Part shown: positions 31,301-44,849 of the stretch, piece after piece | Position numbering within the stretch: the stretch's first letter is position 1 | How the letters are laid out: the number at the start of each line of letters is the position of its first letter | Source of the DNA: Scolanthus callimorphus | Lineage: Eukaryota; Cnidaria; Anthozoa; Actiniaria; Edwardsiidae | Reading direction: 5' to 3' | Assembly (NCBI GenBank): GCA_033964015.1 | Contig: CM066920.1 | Coordinates: 10,321,912 to 10,385,911, forward strand | Length of the DNA: 64,000 nucleotides | Notes under the pieces: generated by a model | The model's database searches: none | Told to the model about the DNA's origin: nothing | The model's input: only the letters and a program-made list of their open reading frames with translations | Position numbers and translations under genes: made by a program

Positions 31301-32829
31301 TAAGAGTCTTCTGAGCTAACAGTCCCGACAATTTCCGCGGACGCAACAAGAGAAAGTCTATATATTGACGCAAAAGAGCACCTATAAGATCATGAACTCC
31401 TAAATGTTTATAGTTATATGAGTCAAAGTCTGGTGGTATCACTGTTTTCTTGCCTTTGAAGTTGGCGTTTACGGACGTCATAAGCTAACTGTCTCAACTC
31501 TTGTATATTTACATGTCGCAAGTTCGTTTACGCAGATATACCTTTTTGGTTTTAATTAATACAGATTTGTTTTCTTATCTTCTTCCCTGTATCACGTTTA
31601 TCCGTTTTAGGAAAATTATATCTTCTCTCCACGCCGGTTTTATTTTCCCCTGAGGATGTCGACTGTTTCTTGTTTATCCTGTGTGTGATCACGACTAGTT
31701 GGTTACAAGTAATTTGAATATTGGGAATAATACGAGAACTCGTTGGTTCTAAGTGAACTTAGCTAGAACACCAGTATGGCAACGCGTAACACACCGGGCA
31801 CAGTATATAGTGAATACATTTTCCAGCCCTCGTTCACAGTTTTTCCCTATACGGTTAGACCTAAAGCCGGTGAATAACTTATTTATTTTTCCCAACTCTA
31901 AAATTTGATTTTTTCGATGAAACCAAGCGCGCGCAAATGGTTGTCGTGACCTGGGGTAAAGATAGGAAAATATTGCCGCCCCCCTCCCCCCCGCGCGCTC
32001 TAAGAACCAATCAAAATTCAGAATTCGTTACCGTGCCCCCTAGGAAAAAATAAAACACCATATATAACCTACGATCAGGAGCTGCTCACCCAGCAAAGCC
32101 ACTAAACAACTAAAGAAGCCAGGACAGTTTTTCACGACTTGAAATATTAGTTAGTGGCGCGCGCATGAACGGAAGAAAAACCACCAAAGACCGAATGGAC
32201 AAATGGGTAAAACCATTTATTTTTCTAAAAATAACTAGGTCTCTCAAAATGCCTCATCAATAGGGTAATGCTAGAGAGGGACGCCCCTATTTATGAGCCC
32301 TTGACAAAATATAATTCGGTATTTTTGTACAGACCTCGCTATCGCTCGGTCCGTACTGCAAGGCCTCGGTCTGATATTTCTTGTACAGACCTCGCGCTTG
32401 GTTAATAATCTCTTTAATACTACACAGTGCCAGAAAGACAAGAACATACAACGAACACTCTGCTCGCCATTTTCAAATTTGTCTAACCGACAATGTCTGT
32501 TCGTCTGCGTCCGGTCCGTGTCCATTCCGCGTCCAGAGCCAGAGCCCGAGTCAGCTGACCGAGAGGCTCTGGGAACGAGAATGTTCATGAGCTGGCTTGG
32601 TTACTAAGTCATGCTGACTTATTTCTCGCTTCCCGCCAACTTCGAAAATCAAACTCCTGATCAAAAACTCGTCAAAGAAAAATATTTGTTACTTTCAAAA
32701 TGAATGAAACTCTAACCCATCTTAGAAGAGGTCATTTGTAATTAAAGAAGATGTCAGCGGAGTGCCGAAGATGTGAACGCTCAGGCAGCTCAAGTTCCCG
32801 GTATGAGGTTGTGTTTGAGTAAGCAGTGC
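28377..32829. other. Long stretch with no firmly identified gene
   Basis: On the - strand, 29640-29760 encodes a hydrophobic segment (TIIFAIGFFFLMNGALSYYL then AKNPEILKR) open after a ttag, which could be the first helix exon of the MS4A-like gene. On the same strand 31355-31481 starts MTSVNANFKGKKTVIPPDFD and reads to YNYKHLGVHDLI, vaguely like an MS4A N-terminus. Both are speculative. The patch 31840-32060 is a diverged copy of 26690-26890 (shared caatcaaaattcagaattcg). A ttgtacagacctcg-type repeat lies at 32320-32400. Confidence 0.35.
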
Positions 32830-32834
32830 CAGGG

Positions 32835-34745
32835 AGCTGTGCCAGTGGACAAAATATTGTACCAAAAGATCATTTGCAAACTTCGTTGAATCTGTTTTCA
32901 ATATCTTGTGAAAAGAATCCGTTTCTAATAACAACAAACACCAAACAAAATTCAAAGTTCTTTACAAACAAATCACTGGGAAATGGTAGTGGAATGAAAT
33001 TGACAACAATTTTTTTCTTGCGTCTAATCATAGTTTTAATTATATTGTCAGGGGAATGGTTAGGAAATCTGACACCCTGTTAGTGTACTATTGCTTTGTT
33101 CACTTTTTCAGAGGAATCCTTTTGTTTGTGCAGGGTCACAGTACATAATGCACCAGTCAATTGTAACCACCACCCCCCGAACCTCGGGGAAGGGTGGGGA
33201 CATGGATTGTTAGCTGAGCCATACTAGATTTTTGTCCCCACCCCTGAGGCAAAATGTGTTGGAAATCCCCCCACCCTGTGGGACAAGGGTTGAAATGATT
33301 CAATGCTACTATGCCAATATATATCTAGTCCTTTCACCTGAATAAAAGTGTTTCTCGTCCCTGAATCCTCTGCAGAACCATTTATTGCTGGGGAATGTTG
33401 TTGGTGTTAAACATCCAATGTGTTACCATGATCAGCACTGGACAACAATGATTGAGCTCAGCTATTCCGCATGCTTTTGAATTCAGAAGCCGCTAGGAAA
33501 CAGAGCTGGAAATAATTGTTCTTACTTGATCAGAATATGATCCTTCAATCTTTTTTCGTGGTATCTCTACTCGAAAATTGGCCATACATTTGGTGTTTCT
33601 GATTGGACATTGTTCAAGTTGGCCACCACATCGTATATTTTGAGAGTATATACGGACAACACTTTCAAAAATTATTAGGGAGAAATTATGAAAGCACCAA
33701 GAATTTAGGTGGGTGCATCGTGACGTCAAGATATCTTCAATTTTTGATACAGCCGGCATACAAATTAAAATCCACCCTTACCACGGAAAAGATCACATTG
33801 AAGTACACGTCAAAAATAAAACAGTTTTATAAAAACAGAAATATAATTTTAATATCTTTAATTAATAAGCAAGCAAAAATCTAAACCTTCCATTTGAAGA
33901 GTGCATAGTCAATAATCCCAAGTTTCAGGCAGTCCATTAAAAGGGCCGAAGTTTTTTGGGGGCAAGATTTTTACAAACCTCTGTAAAAATACGGCTTGTT
34001 TACGTTTGTATGCAAGGCTGTCGAATCTTTGTGGTTTTGTCACCGATCGGTCTCACAAACTTGTTATAATTTCAGCACGCTCTTTCCAATGAGCTTGCGG
34101 CCACCTATAACATATAAAATGCATTGACCTCAAATTTCTATGGATAATCACATCAATCGTTTGGCATGTATGTGGTCAGCGCTCCTGCTGGAGGTGGATT
34201 TACAAGGTGAAGAAAGTCTTTCCCCCAGCTAATCCCCCACACTCAGGGGTGGGGGTCCATGACAAGAGTATCCCCCATGTAGTCGGGACCAAAACCTGAC
34301 CAATCGTAGAAATGCCCCATGGTGGTGGTTACAATTGACTGGATTCAGTGTACAACCAGACATGCATATTAGATGAGCATGAAGCAAAAGATTGTGCAGG
34401 GCCAATATATAATATAAGGTTAATAAATATTCTATTCTATTCACAATAGCCCCTCTCAACATCCAGCCCGCGCTATTGTGTTGACCCTTTGAAGTTTGCC
34501 GGCTTCCCAACCATTCCACTCCATTAACTATGGTTTAATGCACTACTACTGTTTCAGCTTTGAGAATTATTTTTACGGGCCCCAATGTGAATTTCTATTT
34601 GGTGTTGCCATACTGCAATGGGTGTTTAATACACAGTTAATAAGTAACATCTATAGCTTTTAGAAAATACAATTAACAGAACTTGAATATCCCTGATATT
34701 ACTCTGGTACAAGATTTTTCCCCACCAAAGCCTGAAATTGCGGGT
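32835..34745. repeat. Duplicated alpha-tubulin 3' flank, interrupted by an insertion
   Basis: 32835-33000 resembles 3060-3220 (shared cagtggacaaa, tttcaatatcttgtgaaaag, aaattcaaagttctt, ctgggaaatggt). 34640-34745 resembles 3320-3420 (aataagtaacatctatagct, atatccctgat, cctgaaatt). The middle is occupied by the element 33146-34352. No tubulin coding sequence is seen next to the copy. Confidence 0.7.
33146..34352. mobile_element. 1.2-kb element, ATGCACCAGTCAATTG family
   Basis: The left end ATGCACCAGTCAATTGTAAC then caccacc matches the complement of the right end ggtggtggttacaattgact, which then decays (ggattcagtgta). G/C-run blocks (ggggaagggtgggga and cactcaggggtggggg) lie inside both ends. 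It interrupts the duplicated alpha-tubulin flank. Confidence 0.75.
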
Positions 34746-35199
34746 CCCTGTGTTCCACATTCACAAAATGGAATTAAAATCAATAAGAATAGGTCTTTAA
34801 ATGTAGGAAAGCTATTGGGCACAAATGCACTGCACCCGATGGAAGAGCACTGTGGCCCATGGGGGAGTGGATGGTTATAAATGTTACTAAGTCAAAATTA
34901 GTCTGAAGATTTCTTACAGGTCATTTAAACTGAGTGTGAAAATTTGCATTTTTTTACAGAGTGTACATTCACTGCCATGGATTACATAGACTATTGTCTT
35001 ATGATCCATGCATTCTTCAATTGATTTTGCATTCCCTTTTGTTGCAGAAAAATAACACCAAACTACTCCAAACTACACCCTCAAACTTTGGAAAAATTCT
35101 TGCAAGTGCATGGACAACATGACCTTGTTGGGAGAAAAAGGCTTCAGAGACAAGCTCAAAGATCAATTGGTGTATTTTGCAATTCATGAAATGACCCTC

Positions 35200-35907
35200 T
35201 TAAGGTATGAGTATACCTTTGAGGGGTCTCGCGGGGAAAAATTTGTATCACGTCACAATTTACATCACAAACGTCGTTCATCATTTTAAAGCTAAAAGAT
35301 TGTTCTATCCGATGAATACTTTTGTTTTCATTATATTGTACATGAACATATTTTTTTAGCTCTAAAGAAAAAAGGACCGACTTTCTTTAAAAAGTTCCAT
35401 CTTCTTCCAATTAAATTGCACAGTTCCAAATATAAGCAAAATCTATTCTTTAGAAGGCGATCTAAAAAAGGGTGTGCGGGATTTTTGATTTTCCTTTTAA
35501 AACATATTTTATGCTAATTTTTGTGTTAGCATTGCCAAAAATATCTGATTTCAACCTTTTTTACGTGATATTTCCGCAAATACGTAAAATATCAATAATC
35601 CCGCACACCTTTTTTCAGATCACACTCTAAGGAATACATTTTGCGGAAATCTGGAGCTTTTAACATTAACTGGAATTGACAAGAACTCTTAAAAAGCAAA
35701 AATTGGTACTTTTCCTTTGAAGCACAAAACAACGAAAATGATCCATCAAATTACCATTGCATAGAAATATACCACTTAGTAAGTAAGGCCGTACCATAAG
35801 CTTTAAAACGATATATAATTGGCCCTTGTAGTGTAAATAATGACACGACAGTGATTTTTTTCACGAAAAAGTGACATCCCTCGCGCAAAGGTATACTCAT
35901 ACCTTAA
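35200..35907. mobile_element. 708-bp palindromic element with TTAA target duplication
   Basis: The ends are TTAAGGTATGAGTATACCTT and its complement. An internal hairpin has arms aaaaaagggtgtgcgggatt and its complement (~35471-35620). A TTAA duplication is typical of piggyBac or Kolobok. No ORF. Confidence 0.85.
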
Positions 35908-38319
35908 GTCAAGGGTGTGTTAAGACAATGGCTCCATCAAACTTGTTATTATTCAGTGCAACCTCAGTCAATTTAGACTGCATCAAAGCAAATGGTCCTT
36001 TAGTGAAAGCAAATCATGATGAAATGTAAGTATAAAGTATATGCATTAAAATCATCTAACATATCAATTAACATTTTTGAAAAGCCCTTGACATTGTTTT
36101 ATTTTCTATTTTTTTTTATTACGACTCCAAATGAAATTATGACTATGTTTGTGTTTTTTCCTGACCAATTGTAAGCAACTCTGAATAAGCCATTTTGTGA
36201 TTCCAGAAATTATCCATACCCCTATGACCACCCACCCACCTCTGGAATTTCCAGTGTAAAATACAGTGATTGTATGGGAAATAAAAGTAAAATTGAGCCC
36301 TCTACCCCTCTGGAATTTCCATGGGGAGGGTATGGAGTTTTTCTGAAGTCACATGTTTCCAAATAATGCTCCACTGGTCCTGGTTGGAGCAAAACGTACA
36401 GTCATGTACCAGAACTTGGACAGGACCTTGTTTTGACATTTGGGAATGGACTACTGTACCTGAAAATGAAGACACTTGTCTACTGGAACCACAGGCTACC
36501 CATCATCTGACTTCTATTGCTGAAACCACAGGCTTTCCAAACTTTGACTTCCTTTTCCTGGTGAAACTCCATGTTACCCAACCTTTGGCTTACTTGCCTA
36601 GTGATACCACAGGCTACCCAACCTTTGGCTTACTTGCCTAGTGAAACCATAAGCTACCAAAATCTGGCCCAATTTTTCTGGCACATATCAAATGACCATG
36701 TTGTAAAGTGCAAAAGCCATTTACCAATTATTGGTAATTTGGGCTAGAGGATATTATGTCGGTCTTACTTGCCCAATGAAACCACAGGCCTCCCAACCTT
36801 TGGCAGTTGCCCTGTGAAATCACAGACTACCCAACTTTTAACTAACTGCTATGGCCCTCCAGTATACCATGAGAACCAAGTCCAAGTCCTAATCTTCCGA
36901 GTAACTATGAATAGAGTTGGTAATTATTATTGTAATCTTGAATTGGAAGCCTTGTTCGATAGTTCTTGGTCTTCATGCTTAATTTTTTTTCCTAGAAATG
37001 GGAGAGCTACACACATTGGCCTTGATGTGCAGCAAATATTCCCACATTGCTCAGGACAGAATAGCACCTGTGAAATGTGAGTGAGGTGAAATTCATAGAT
37101 CTGACCTGTTATTCAAAGCCATAGTTACTGTATGTCCCACAAACAAACCAAGTTTCTCCTAAAAACGTCCAAAAATATTCTGATCCCACTAAGGTTTATC
37201 AGACATCTTTAGCTTATCTTCGGAACATTGAAGTTTACACTGTCAAAAAAGACAAAAAAGTGCTGCGAATTGGACTGATTTCGGAAGTCATGACATGCTG
37301 TTTGTGGGACATGATCATTCCTAGCTGGAGAAACTCTCTAACTCTGATTGGTATCTCCAGATAGCGTGTACGTAATGGCTTCATTGTTTGATTGCCTCAT
37401 AGTCAAACCCGATCATCTAGTCCTTGTTGCTTTCCTTTGGTTTTGTTCTGAATCTCCATGGCAACTCTCGCAACACAGCCAGCCTGCCTGGGGACGAGTC
37501 TTATTGCATCCAATTCAAACATCTCCCAAAATGATCGTCGTGTGCGATCGATCCAATGAACCCGACCTTTTACAATATCTGATACGCCAGAAAATAGATT
37601 AGAATCCGCCAAAACGACTCCAGAAGGACAGAAGCAAAGAAGCTCTTATACAACGCACCTACCGTCAAAAGGGCCGCAATTTCGGCGCGGTATTACGATA
37701 TTCGAACAAATTTGTCTCGGTTATATTTCGGTAAAATTGCTAAAAAGACGCAATATTCTGATTTTCTGATTCTGCTCGGTATGGCGGGATTTGGCTTTAA
37801 AACACGCGGTTTTTTGGGATTTTTTTTTAAATAACGCGGTTAATTCGGTATTATCTTGTCTGCAGTGACTGGGATTTCATAGAGCTGCGAGATACAATTA
37901 GTTTTTGATCGTGTTGAAGTTATGCCATCAAGGCCTGTTTACACTTGCAGTTTTTGCTGCAATTTATGTCGTGCGAGTCGCGGCGATTTTTCTCGCACGT
38001 ACGCGTCAACTCAAAATCACTAATGTAAACTTGTAAGTGCAACTCGGCGCGACCAACCGCAAATTTTGTCGCGTGATGTCGCGGATATTTCAAACATGTC
38101 CGAAACTCTTTGCAACTTGATGCGATTTGAAGGAAAGAGAGCACAGAAATCGCCTCGACAAATGCAACAAAAATCGCATGCAAGCGTCTGGCTTCCTGAA
38201 CCAGATTAATTAAATTACACGGTCAGTCGAATGCAATGATATTGTATGGTCTTGCGAGTTCTAGACACGATATCGCGGTATTTACCAAATTTTGACGCGA
38301 TATTTCGGTATTTTCGATT
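35908..38319. other. Spacer with minisatellite and small hairpin, no recognised gene
   Basis: Contains the ~40-bp minisatellite 36470-36860, a hairpin element 37131-37312 (atgtcccacaaacaa with complementary tgtttgtgggacat) and a copy of the 22627 repeat (37915-38180). The open frames at 36321-36641 and 37348-37602 have no recognisable similarity; the first is mostly minisatellite. Confidence 0.5.
36470..36860 (+). repeat. Minisatellite with accacaggctacccaacctt units
   Basis: Units of roughly 35-45 bp include accacaggctacccaacctt and tggcttacttgcctagtgaa. About eight copies or partial copies occur, with a 130-bp unrelated stretch (36660-36770) near the end. Confidence 0.72.
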
Positions 38320-39953
38320 TATGCACCAGTCAATTGACATCACGGCCCCCGACCCCCGGACAGAGCGGGGAATTTAACATTTGCTAAGTGTTAAATGTTA
38401 ATATTTTTTCGGTCACCAGGGACATGGCCGCTGTTAAAGCCCCTGGTCCCCGGGGACACTTTCGTAACATGGCGAAGCGCACCCTGATTTTAATAAACGC
38501 ATTTCATCATCAAACCTCATCATAAGCCTTCATTTTCTGCGTATAGTAAAAAAAGCCTGTAGGTTTTATTCTTCATGCGCGTGATGCGCGCCACAAATGA
38601 CGAAATTATTATTATCATGTGCATGAGGCGTGGCCCAAATTTCTATGCTTGTAACGTCGAACTCACACTGACATTTAAGGGGTCTTCTTTCGATCATATT
38701 GAATGCCCGCAGTAGGCCTCTGGAGGGCTTTTTGGGTTTTTGTTTGTCCTTGCCAAGATACACATGCTCTTGTAGCGACACTCGTAGGCATTCCATTTAA
38801 GGTTACTGAGAACCTTCGCGCACGTGCTCGAAAAACAATCATACACGTCCTTACTTTAACGAAAACATATCAACCTATATATCGTTGGAAAGCTTATGGA
38901 ATGGACTAGCGGGCTATGGCAAAAAGAAATAATTTTTTCATAATATAATTTTTTTAAAGGTTTTATAAAAAAATCGTCCGTGACATTTTCAAGAGATAAC
39001 CCTGTCGAACAGCTGGACCTTGACTCCCAAGTAACACATTGTTTTAATCCTTAAAGGTGTTTCTCAAAAACCGTGTCTGCGATTTTTAAAATTTTGCTTT
39101 GTTCAAAAGTTATCAAACTTTTAAATTTTGAAGGTCAAATTTTATTGAATTTTCACGCCCTAAAAATTTAAAAATTCATAACTTTTGAACTAGACAAAAT
39201 TTTAAAAACGCAGACACGGTTTTTGAGAAACACCTTTAAGGTTTAAAATAATATGTTACTTGGGAGTCAAGGTCCAGTAGTTCGCCAGCGTTAGCTCGTG
39301 AAAATGGCACACCAAAATATTCAATCAATGCTTTAAAAAAAATACAGATATCAAAAAGAGATTTCTTTTTTGCCATAGCTCGCTAGTCCATTCTATAAGC
39401 TTTCCAACGATATATAGGTTGACATGTTTTGGTTAAACTAAGGACGTGTATTATTGTTTTTCCGAGGACGTGCTGCGAAGGTTCTCAGTAACCTTAAGCG
39501 CCAAGAGCGTACTGTTTTCGTTGCGCAAACTCTCCAAAACTATATTAGATGCCATGTACGCCGAAATTTTGAACGTATTGAGTGAAATGAATTAGAAAAA
39601 TTATGAGCCCTCTACCCCTCTGGAATTCCATGCTGGAAACTCCTTAGAAAATTTCTTATGGTCCCCCCTTTGAGGGCTTCAGGTTTCGAGACATCCTCCC
39701 CTTTCACTCGCCCAAAAATGAAGTGATCCCTCCCAAAGTTCCCCGACCCGGCCCGGTCCTTAAACAAAAGATTTTTTTTTGCACGATGATCGAATTTTCG
39801 GTTCAACGTTAATCCGGCCCGTTAATCCCCCGCTGTATATCCCCGCTACAGATTAATGCTGTTAAATACGTGTTAAATCCCCGGCCTGACCGCGTTACTT
39901 CCCCGCCCTGTCCCGGGGGTCGGGGGGCCGGAGTGTCAATTGACTGGTGCATA
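38320..39953. mobile_element. 1.6-kb element, ATGCACCAGTCAATTG family, TA flanked
   Basis: The ends are TGCACCAGTCAATTGACATC then cggcccccgacccccgg on the left and the near complement on the right, with TA outside. It contains a complete second element (38797-39497). No transposase gene is seen. Confidence 0.85.
38797..39497. mobile_element. 701-bp nearly full-length palindrome with TTAA duplication, nested
   Basis: The ends are TTAAGGTTACTGAGAACCTT and its complement. The match continues inward for most of the length (tatatcgttggaaagctta, ccttgactcccaagtaaca, aaaaccgtgtctgcg each have their complement on the other arm). It would fold to a single long hairpin of ~330-bp arms. It sits inside 38320-39953. 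Confidence 0.88.
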
Positions 39954-42681
39954 TGGACGCGATATTGAGTTATTCGAGGGTCCCCTACGCCCCTCCGATA
40001 TTTATATGCATCACAAGTGTATAAATATACATCGTAAGTTTATTTATATACAAGTGTAGGTAACAAAAGCCATTAAATAAAGGCCGTGGAACGTTATCTC
40101 GAAAAGACCAAGATTCCGCATAAATTAGACTACATTGTTTGTTAGCTTTTTATTGAATATATAAATTTTCGAATTTATGTTACAATTTCAGTATTACCCT
40201 AAGGTATAGAAATATTGGAGACATTATTAAGAAGGAGAACAAAAACATATAGAACGGCAATTCCAAGCTTGTTTGCGAGGTTTTCTTTTGATATCCTACA
40301 GCGGACTGTTCAATTTCTATTGCTGTTTCTTAATAATTGCGTGAGCCATGTGACAGAAATGTGTCATTTCTGTGGAATGGCCAAAATAGGTACATTAAAC
40401 AAAAAGAAGCTTCAAAAATACCTATAGTAAAAGTACACACTCGAAACGTTCCCACGCTATTATAAGTAACGATCGATAATGACCTTTTCCGAGACTTGCC
40501 GTATCCTCTTTTAAAAAATGGGCGCTTTTGTCGTAGGCTTAAAGGAGTAAACAAAACGCTATCAGTAAATAGCACAACAATAATGCTTTAACTTTGTCGG
40601 AAATCGTGATTGTTCATCGACATCTTGAACAGGGTAGCCTTCTTTGAAGAAGACCGCTCGATTTGTCTCTGGTGTTCACAAGTGATAGCTAAAAGCCATT
40701 ATAATAGAAAAGGATCGATCTCATATTTGGTTCGTTTTAAGAGTTCGTTTTTAGACGCAAAGTCAAATAGCAGAGTTAGACAATCTAGAAAGCAAACTCG
40801 AAAAAATGCTTGGTGATTGTTTGCGCACAAAAATGTAAAAAGAAACGTGTGGAAAAATATCCGACCCGAAGAGATACAGGGATGTTTTGACATTAATCAA
40901 GGGTCCGTTCAAAGAATAGTCGCGCTCTGATTGGCTAAAACCATGCTAATTCAGTCACATATCCCGATTACTGCACGGCCCTTGTGTTTCTAAATTGTAC
41001 TGTAGCTTGATAAAAATCTGTAGTTGGGATCTGTCAACAGACGTGAGCTGTCACAGTGGAAAAACGCCGGGGTTCGGCCTTGACCAAGTGCATTTCATAT
41101 GGAACTGTTGGTTGGAATGGCTGGAAGGCTTCAGTGAAGGACGGTTATATACCTATACGACGTTTTATTTCGCCGCGGCATATTCGACATTTACGCTGGG
41201 GTCACAGTAAGGTATGGCCATTACAAAACAAGACTCAATATTTTAAGTATCCAATGTTAACTTCTCCTGTCTCTTCCTGATCCAAATGCGATTTCTTGTT
41301 ATAAGTGGAAAATCTATTAACCGTCAACCGGATAATTTTGATATTATGCTTATCTTCTCTAGTAGTACGCTTGGCAAATTTTCTGTTTGTTTTTTATAAA
41401 TTGCTAATGTGCTTTTCTACAAGTGCCGCTCTTGCTGATAAAAGTCACGATCGACAGCCGACAAGAAGCGAAGGGAAAATGGATCTGCAGAATTTCCTAA
41501 AATAGCGCATTTCTTCGTGTTTGTGCAAATAGAGTACTACTAGTTTCTCTTTATGCTGTGGCACTTCTCTCCGATAAGCTAGCGTTCCATACAAAACATT
41601 ATTATTATCCATTAACAAGATTAATGCGATCATTATTAACTTTGCTTTATATGCGTAATAAAGTTCGAGGCGTTAATGATTTCAGAGAAAAACAATTTTT
41701 ATCATAGGATTTCCATCGGCCTTGAGTCCAGTCCGGCGCCATCTGTACGGCTTACTGTTGTGGCCTAATTTTGGACACTATGATTGTGCTCTTGGAAATA
41801 GCGCGCACTCGCTTTAGCACTCGGCTTCCCCATTCAGTCGTCTATCTCATGTAGTACCGATGTTTATTAATGCAAATACTGTCTGGTATGATCAAATTAA
41901 ACGGGGCACCGGGTCAGTCATTTATGATAACAGTTTTGCGTCCTCTACAAGAGCACATACCCTAAGTTGTCCGTTATAACGCCGCAAAAATTCAAGCGCG
42001 TTAGGACGTATGGCTGAGTTATACAATCTTAGAGAGGTAGAAACTTTTATGAGAAAATTATCTACCGGAAATTAACGGCGGCCACAGGAAACTTGTATTT
42101 CCACTTGACATTGTCGGATCTTGTTACACTGTTCCGCATGCTCGAGACGCTGGGAGGTACTTCATTTCTGTTACATATAAGTGCACTCTGTATAAATCTC
42201 TCTCAATGTCCTAAAGAACAAAGATATACACATTATTTGGTGGGATGTATCACATTAAGTACTCCTAGCCAGGGTTTAGTATGGAAAAGTGTTTTTCGTA
42301 GTTGTTGGGATTCCTGTGGTGCTCGAACGGTATACATTGGAAAGAAAAAATAGAAAAGCAGAGAAAAAATAGAAAAGCAGAGAGAGAGATATATAGATAA
42401 TACAGGGCTAGAAATTGCGCCTGTATGAGTCTTTTATGCGAGTAAACTTCTTTCTTTTGTGACTCATAATCTTTTGTCACTCATAATCTTTTGTCACTCA
42501 TAATCTGTAAAATGCAACTAAAAATGGAAACTATTGTTCAAAATGCGACCTATTTTTCTTAATTTCCAGCCCTGTTAATAAGAATACATGTTACCGTAAA
42601 AATCATACTATTATTTGTTATAAGTATAAATACCCAAGCGATTCCGCGTGCTGATTGGTCGAGACGTTCCTCATATTTTGC
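39954..42681. other. AT-rich stretch with no recognised gene
   Basis: No exon with both family similarity and splice sites was found. Open frames here are short and unremarkable. A short direct repeat aaaaaatagaaaagcagaga is at 42345-42385 and cttttgtgactcataat repeats three times at 42455-42505. Confidence 0.5.
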
Positions 42682-42886
42682 TATATTCACCTATAGGTGA
42701 ATATAACATTGAAAGCATTGGGGATCGCGCGCGCTCTTCATCATATATTAGGAGAAACTAAAAAAAAACCCTAAACGTGAATGTTTTATTGAGTAATTAT
42801 ACTAAAACACTTAGTCGCCTCAGGTTCCTTAAATATCGGCGAATAGTTACCTCGACTTAGTCTCGGTGACTATTCGCCGATATTTA
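42682..42886. repeat. Perfect 24-bp palindrome and adjacent inverted repeat
   Basis: 42682-42705 is a perfect palindrome centred on attcacctataggtgaat. At 42833-42886 the arms aaatatcggcgaatagt and its complement face each other across a short loop. Confidence 0.75.
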
Positions 42887-43067
42887 CGTCGCCGTCGGCG
42901 ATTAATTGTTAAATATTATTTATTGGAAATAGACATTTTGACTAAGTGAATGAATCTAGGCTCGAAAGGCAAACACCACTAATAAGTGGCGCTTGATCGC
43001 GAATCTAATAGTGAAACAAACGTGACTCAATGTTTGTTTCACTGCTCCTCAATCAGAGTTGATTCAA

Positions 43068-43270
43068 TAAGGGGCCGACCATTTAACTTTTGAGGGGGGA
43101 GGGGGGGAGGGGCTTTTTTGAAAATAAATTTCCTGCACAGCAAAATGGTGACTAAAGCCCTTCTTTTTTTATTGGAAAAAAATTCTCACCGCTTAACAGA
43201 GGTAGAAAAAAAATCTTGCACCGACAAAAAAGCCCCCCCCCCCCTCAAAAATTAAATGGTCGGCCCCTAA
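43068..43270. mobile_element. 203-bp Harbinger-like MITE (TAA duplication)
   Basis: The ends are GGGGCCGACCATTTAACTTT and its near complement, both flanked by TAA. G-run and C-run blocks lie inside, followed by ttttttg and caaaaaag. The TWA duplication supports PIF/Harbinger mobilisation. Confidence 0.87.
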
Positions 43271-44849
43271 AGATCTCAGCTTGCTAACACTTGTGACGCA
43301 AACTAGCGTCTCCTAGTACACCGTGTCACTATCGGTCGGGCATGACTATTAATATACTTTCCTCACTTTTATCGCTTTCATCTAAATGACGTGCGCACTT
43401 CAAGCACTTCAATTGACTCTAATTGAAAACCAATAGCTTTCTTTTGTGAGTGCTAGTTATTTTTATCGTGTAATTATTCAGAAAGTGGCGAAAATACGTT
43501 CGTGACTCATCAAGCCACCCCGCAGCGGATCTACATCACGCCATATTATAAACAAAATATTGTGTTATATGATATTAGTATTGTAGCTGATGTACATCGT
43601 TATTTAAAAGATTGCAAAAACATCCGGATTGACTCACAAAGCAAATTTAATTATTTTTTAATGCGTGCCCGATTACGTGAATTTTTTATTCTCTGGCCGG
43701 TTACGTGGAGTCGAGCGGATCACGTACTCCGATTAGCTCCCTTCTGAGAACAGTTTGATTCGACAGTTCGATTACTATTCATGTCTCATGCGCGTGAGAG
43801 TTAGCTGGCTCGATTTGGACAGGAACGTTATGATCCGAAAATTGCATCGCTTCTTTTATTTAGAAGGGCAGAATGCAAGGACAGATGTTTAATGTTGCGA
43901 TATCTTGGCCTTCATCAGGAAAATAACAAAGAGAGATAACAGAGCATCAATTATCATAAGCCTAAAAAAGGTGCAAGTCTTAGAGGACGCTCAATTGTCC
44001 CCAGAATGGGGGCTTTAGGCACCTTGGCGACTAGGTTGAAATTTTTAGGACAAACTGCCTAATCTAGTCGTGAAATGGTCGGGCCCTTTCTGTCGGGCCC
44101 TGCGTGGTCCTTTAACGCTAGCTTTTGCCATGTTCGCTACTTCGCTGGGTGTTCAAATCAATCGCTAAGAAAGCCAGTATCAAGAGTAAGTTCCACCGCA
44201 CATCACCGTTCATAAACCTACGCGCACACCAGGTCTGGATTTCTTAGCTGAACAGAATATTTGTTGTGGGCTTCCTGTGTGGCACGCGCACGCCAAAATT
44301 AGTATAGATATTCGCTCAAGTGAATGTAAAAAATTGCGCACTACATGATTGACACGATATTATAGTCAGTAGCTCATATGAAAGGAGGGCGAGAGGAATA
44401 ACTATTTTAGTCAGATCCAACTAGAAGGTTAAGTTTTTTTTTAGCCCAAAGCAAGTTTTACACCATTTGTCAGTTTCGATGCCTTGTCACTTGCTGGGGA
44501 GCGAAAAAGTCGTGAATCCTCGAAAGAGACGTCTGTGACCCGAACGGAAAAATTCCGTACTTTAATGACGTAAATTGTCCACAAAATAAACGACGCTTAC
44601 GGCCTCTTATAAAAAACCCTACAGTAATCAGTAATAAAGTTTGAAAGCACAGTAGCTTTGGAATGACCCTAATATGCGAAGTTGTAAAATAATTTGGTGA
44701 ACATCGCCGAAATTACGACCACGTCTGAATCTACATCAAACATGAAGTATTTTCTCAATAATTTTTGTCCAAGATTGCATGCTAAAGGAACTCGCTCTCT
44801 TTTCCCACACTGTAAGTCTGCTTTCTTTATAACGCCATATCAAAAACGG
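43271..44849. other. Stretch with no recognised gene
   Basis: I see only short, unconserved open frames and a repeated tcgggccct word at 44079-44102. Confidence 0.5.

Noticed and set aside
36321..36641. 106-codon open frame
   Set aside because: Most of it is minisatellite repeats that read through by chance.
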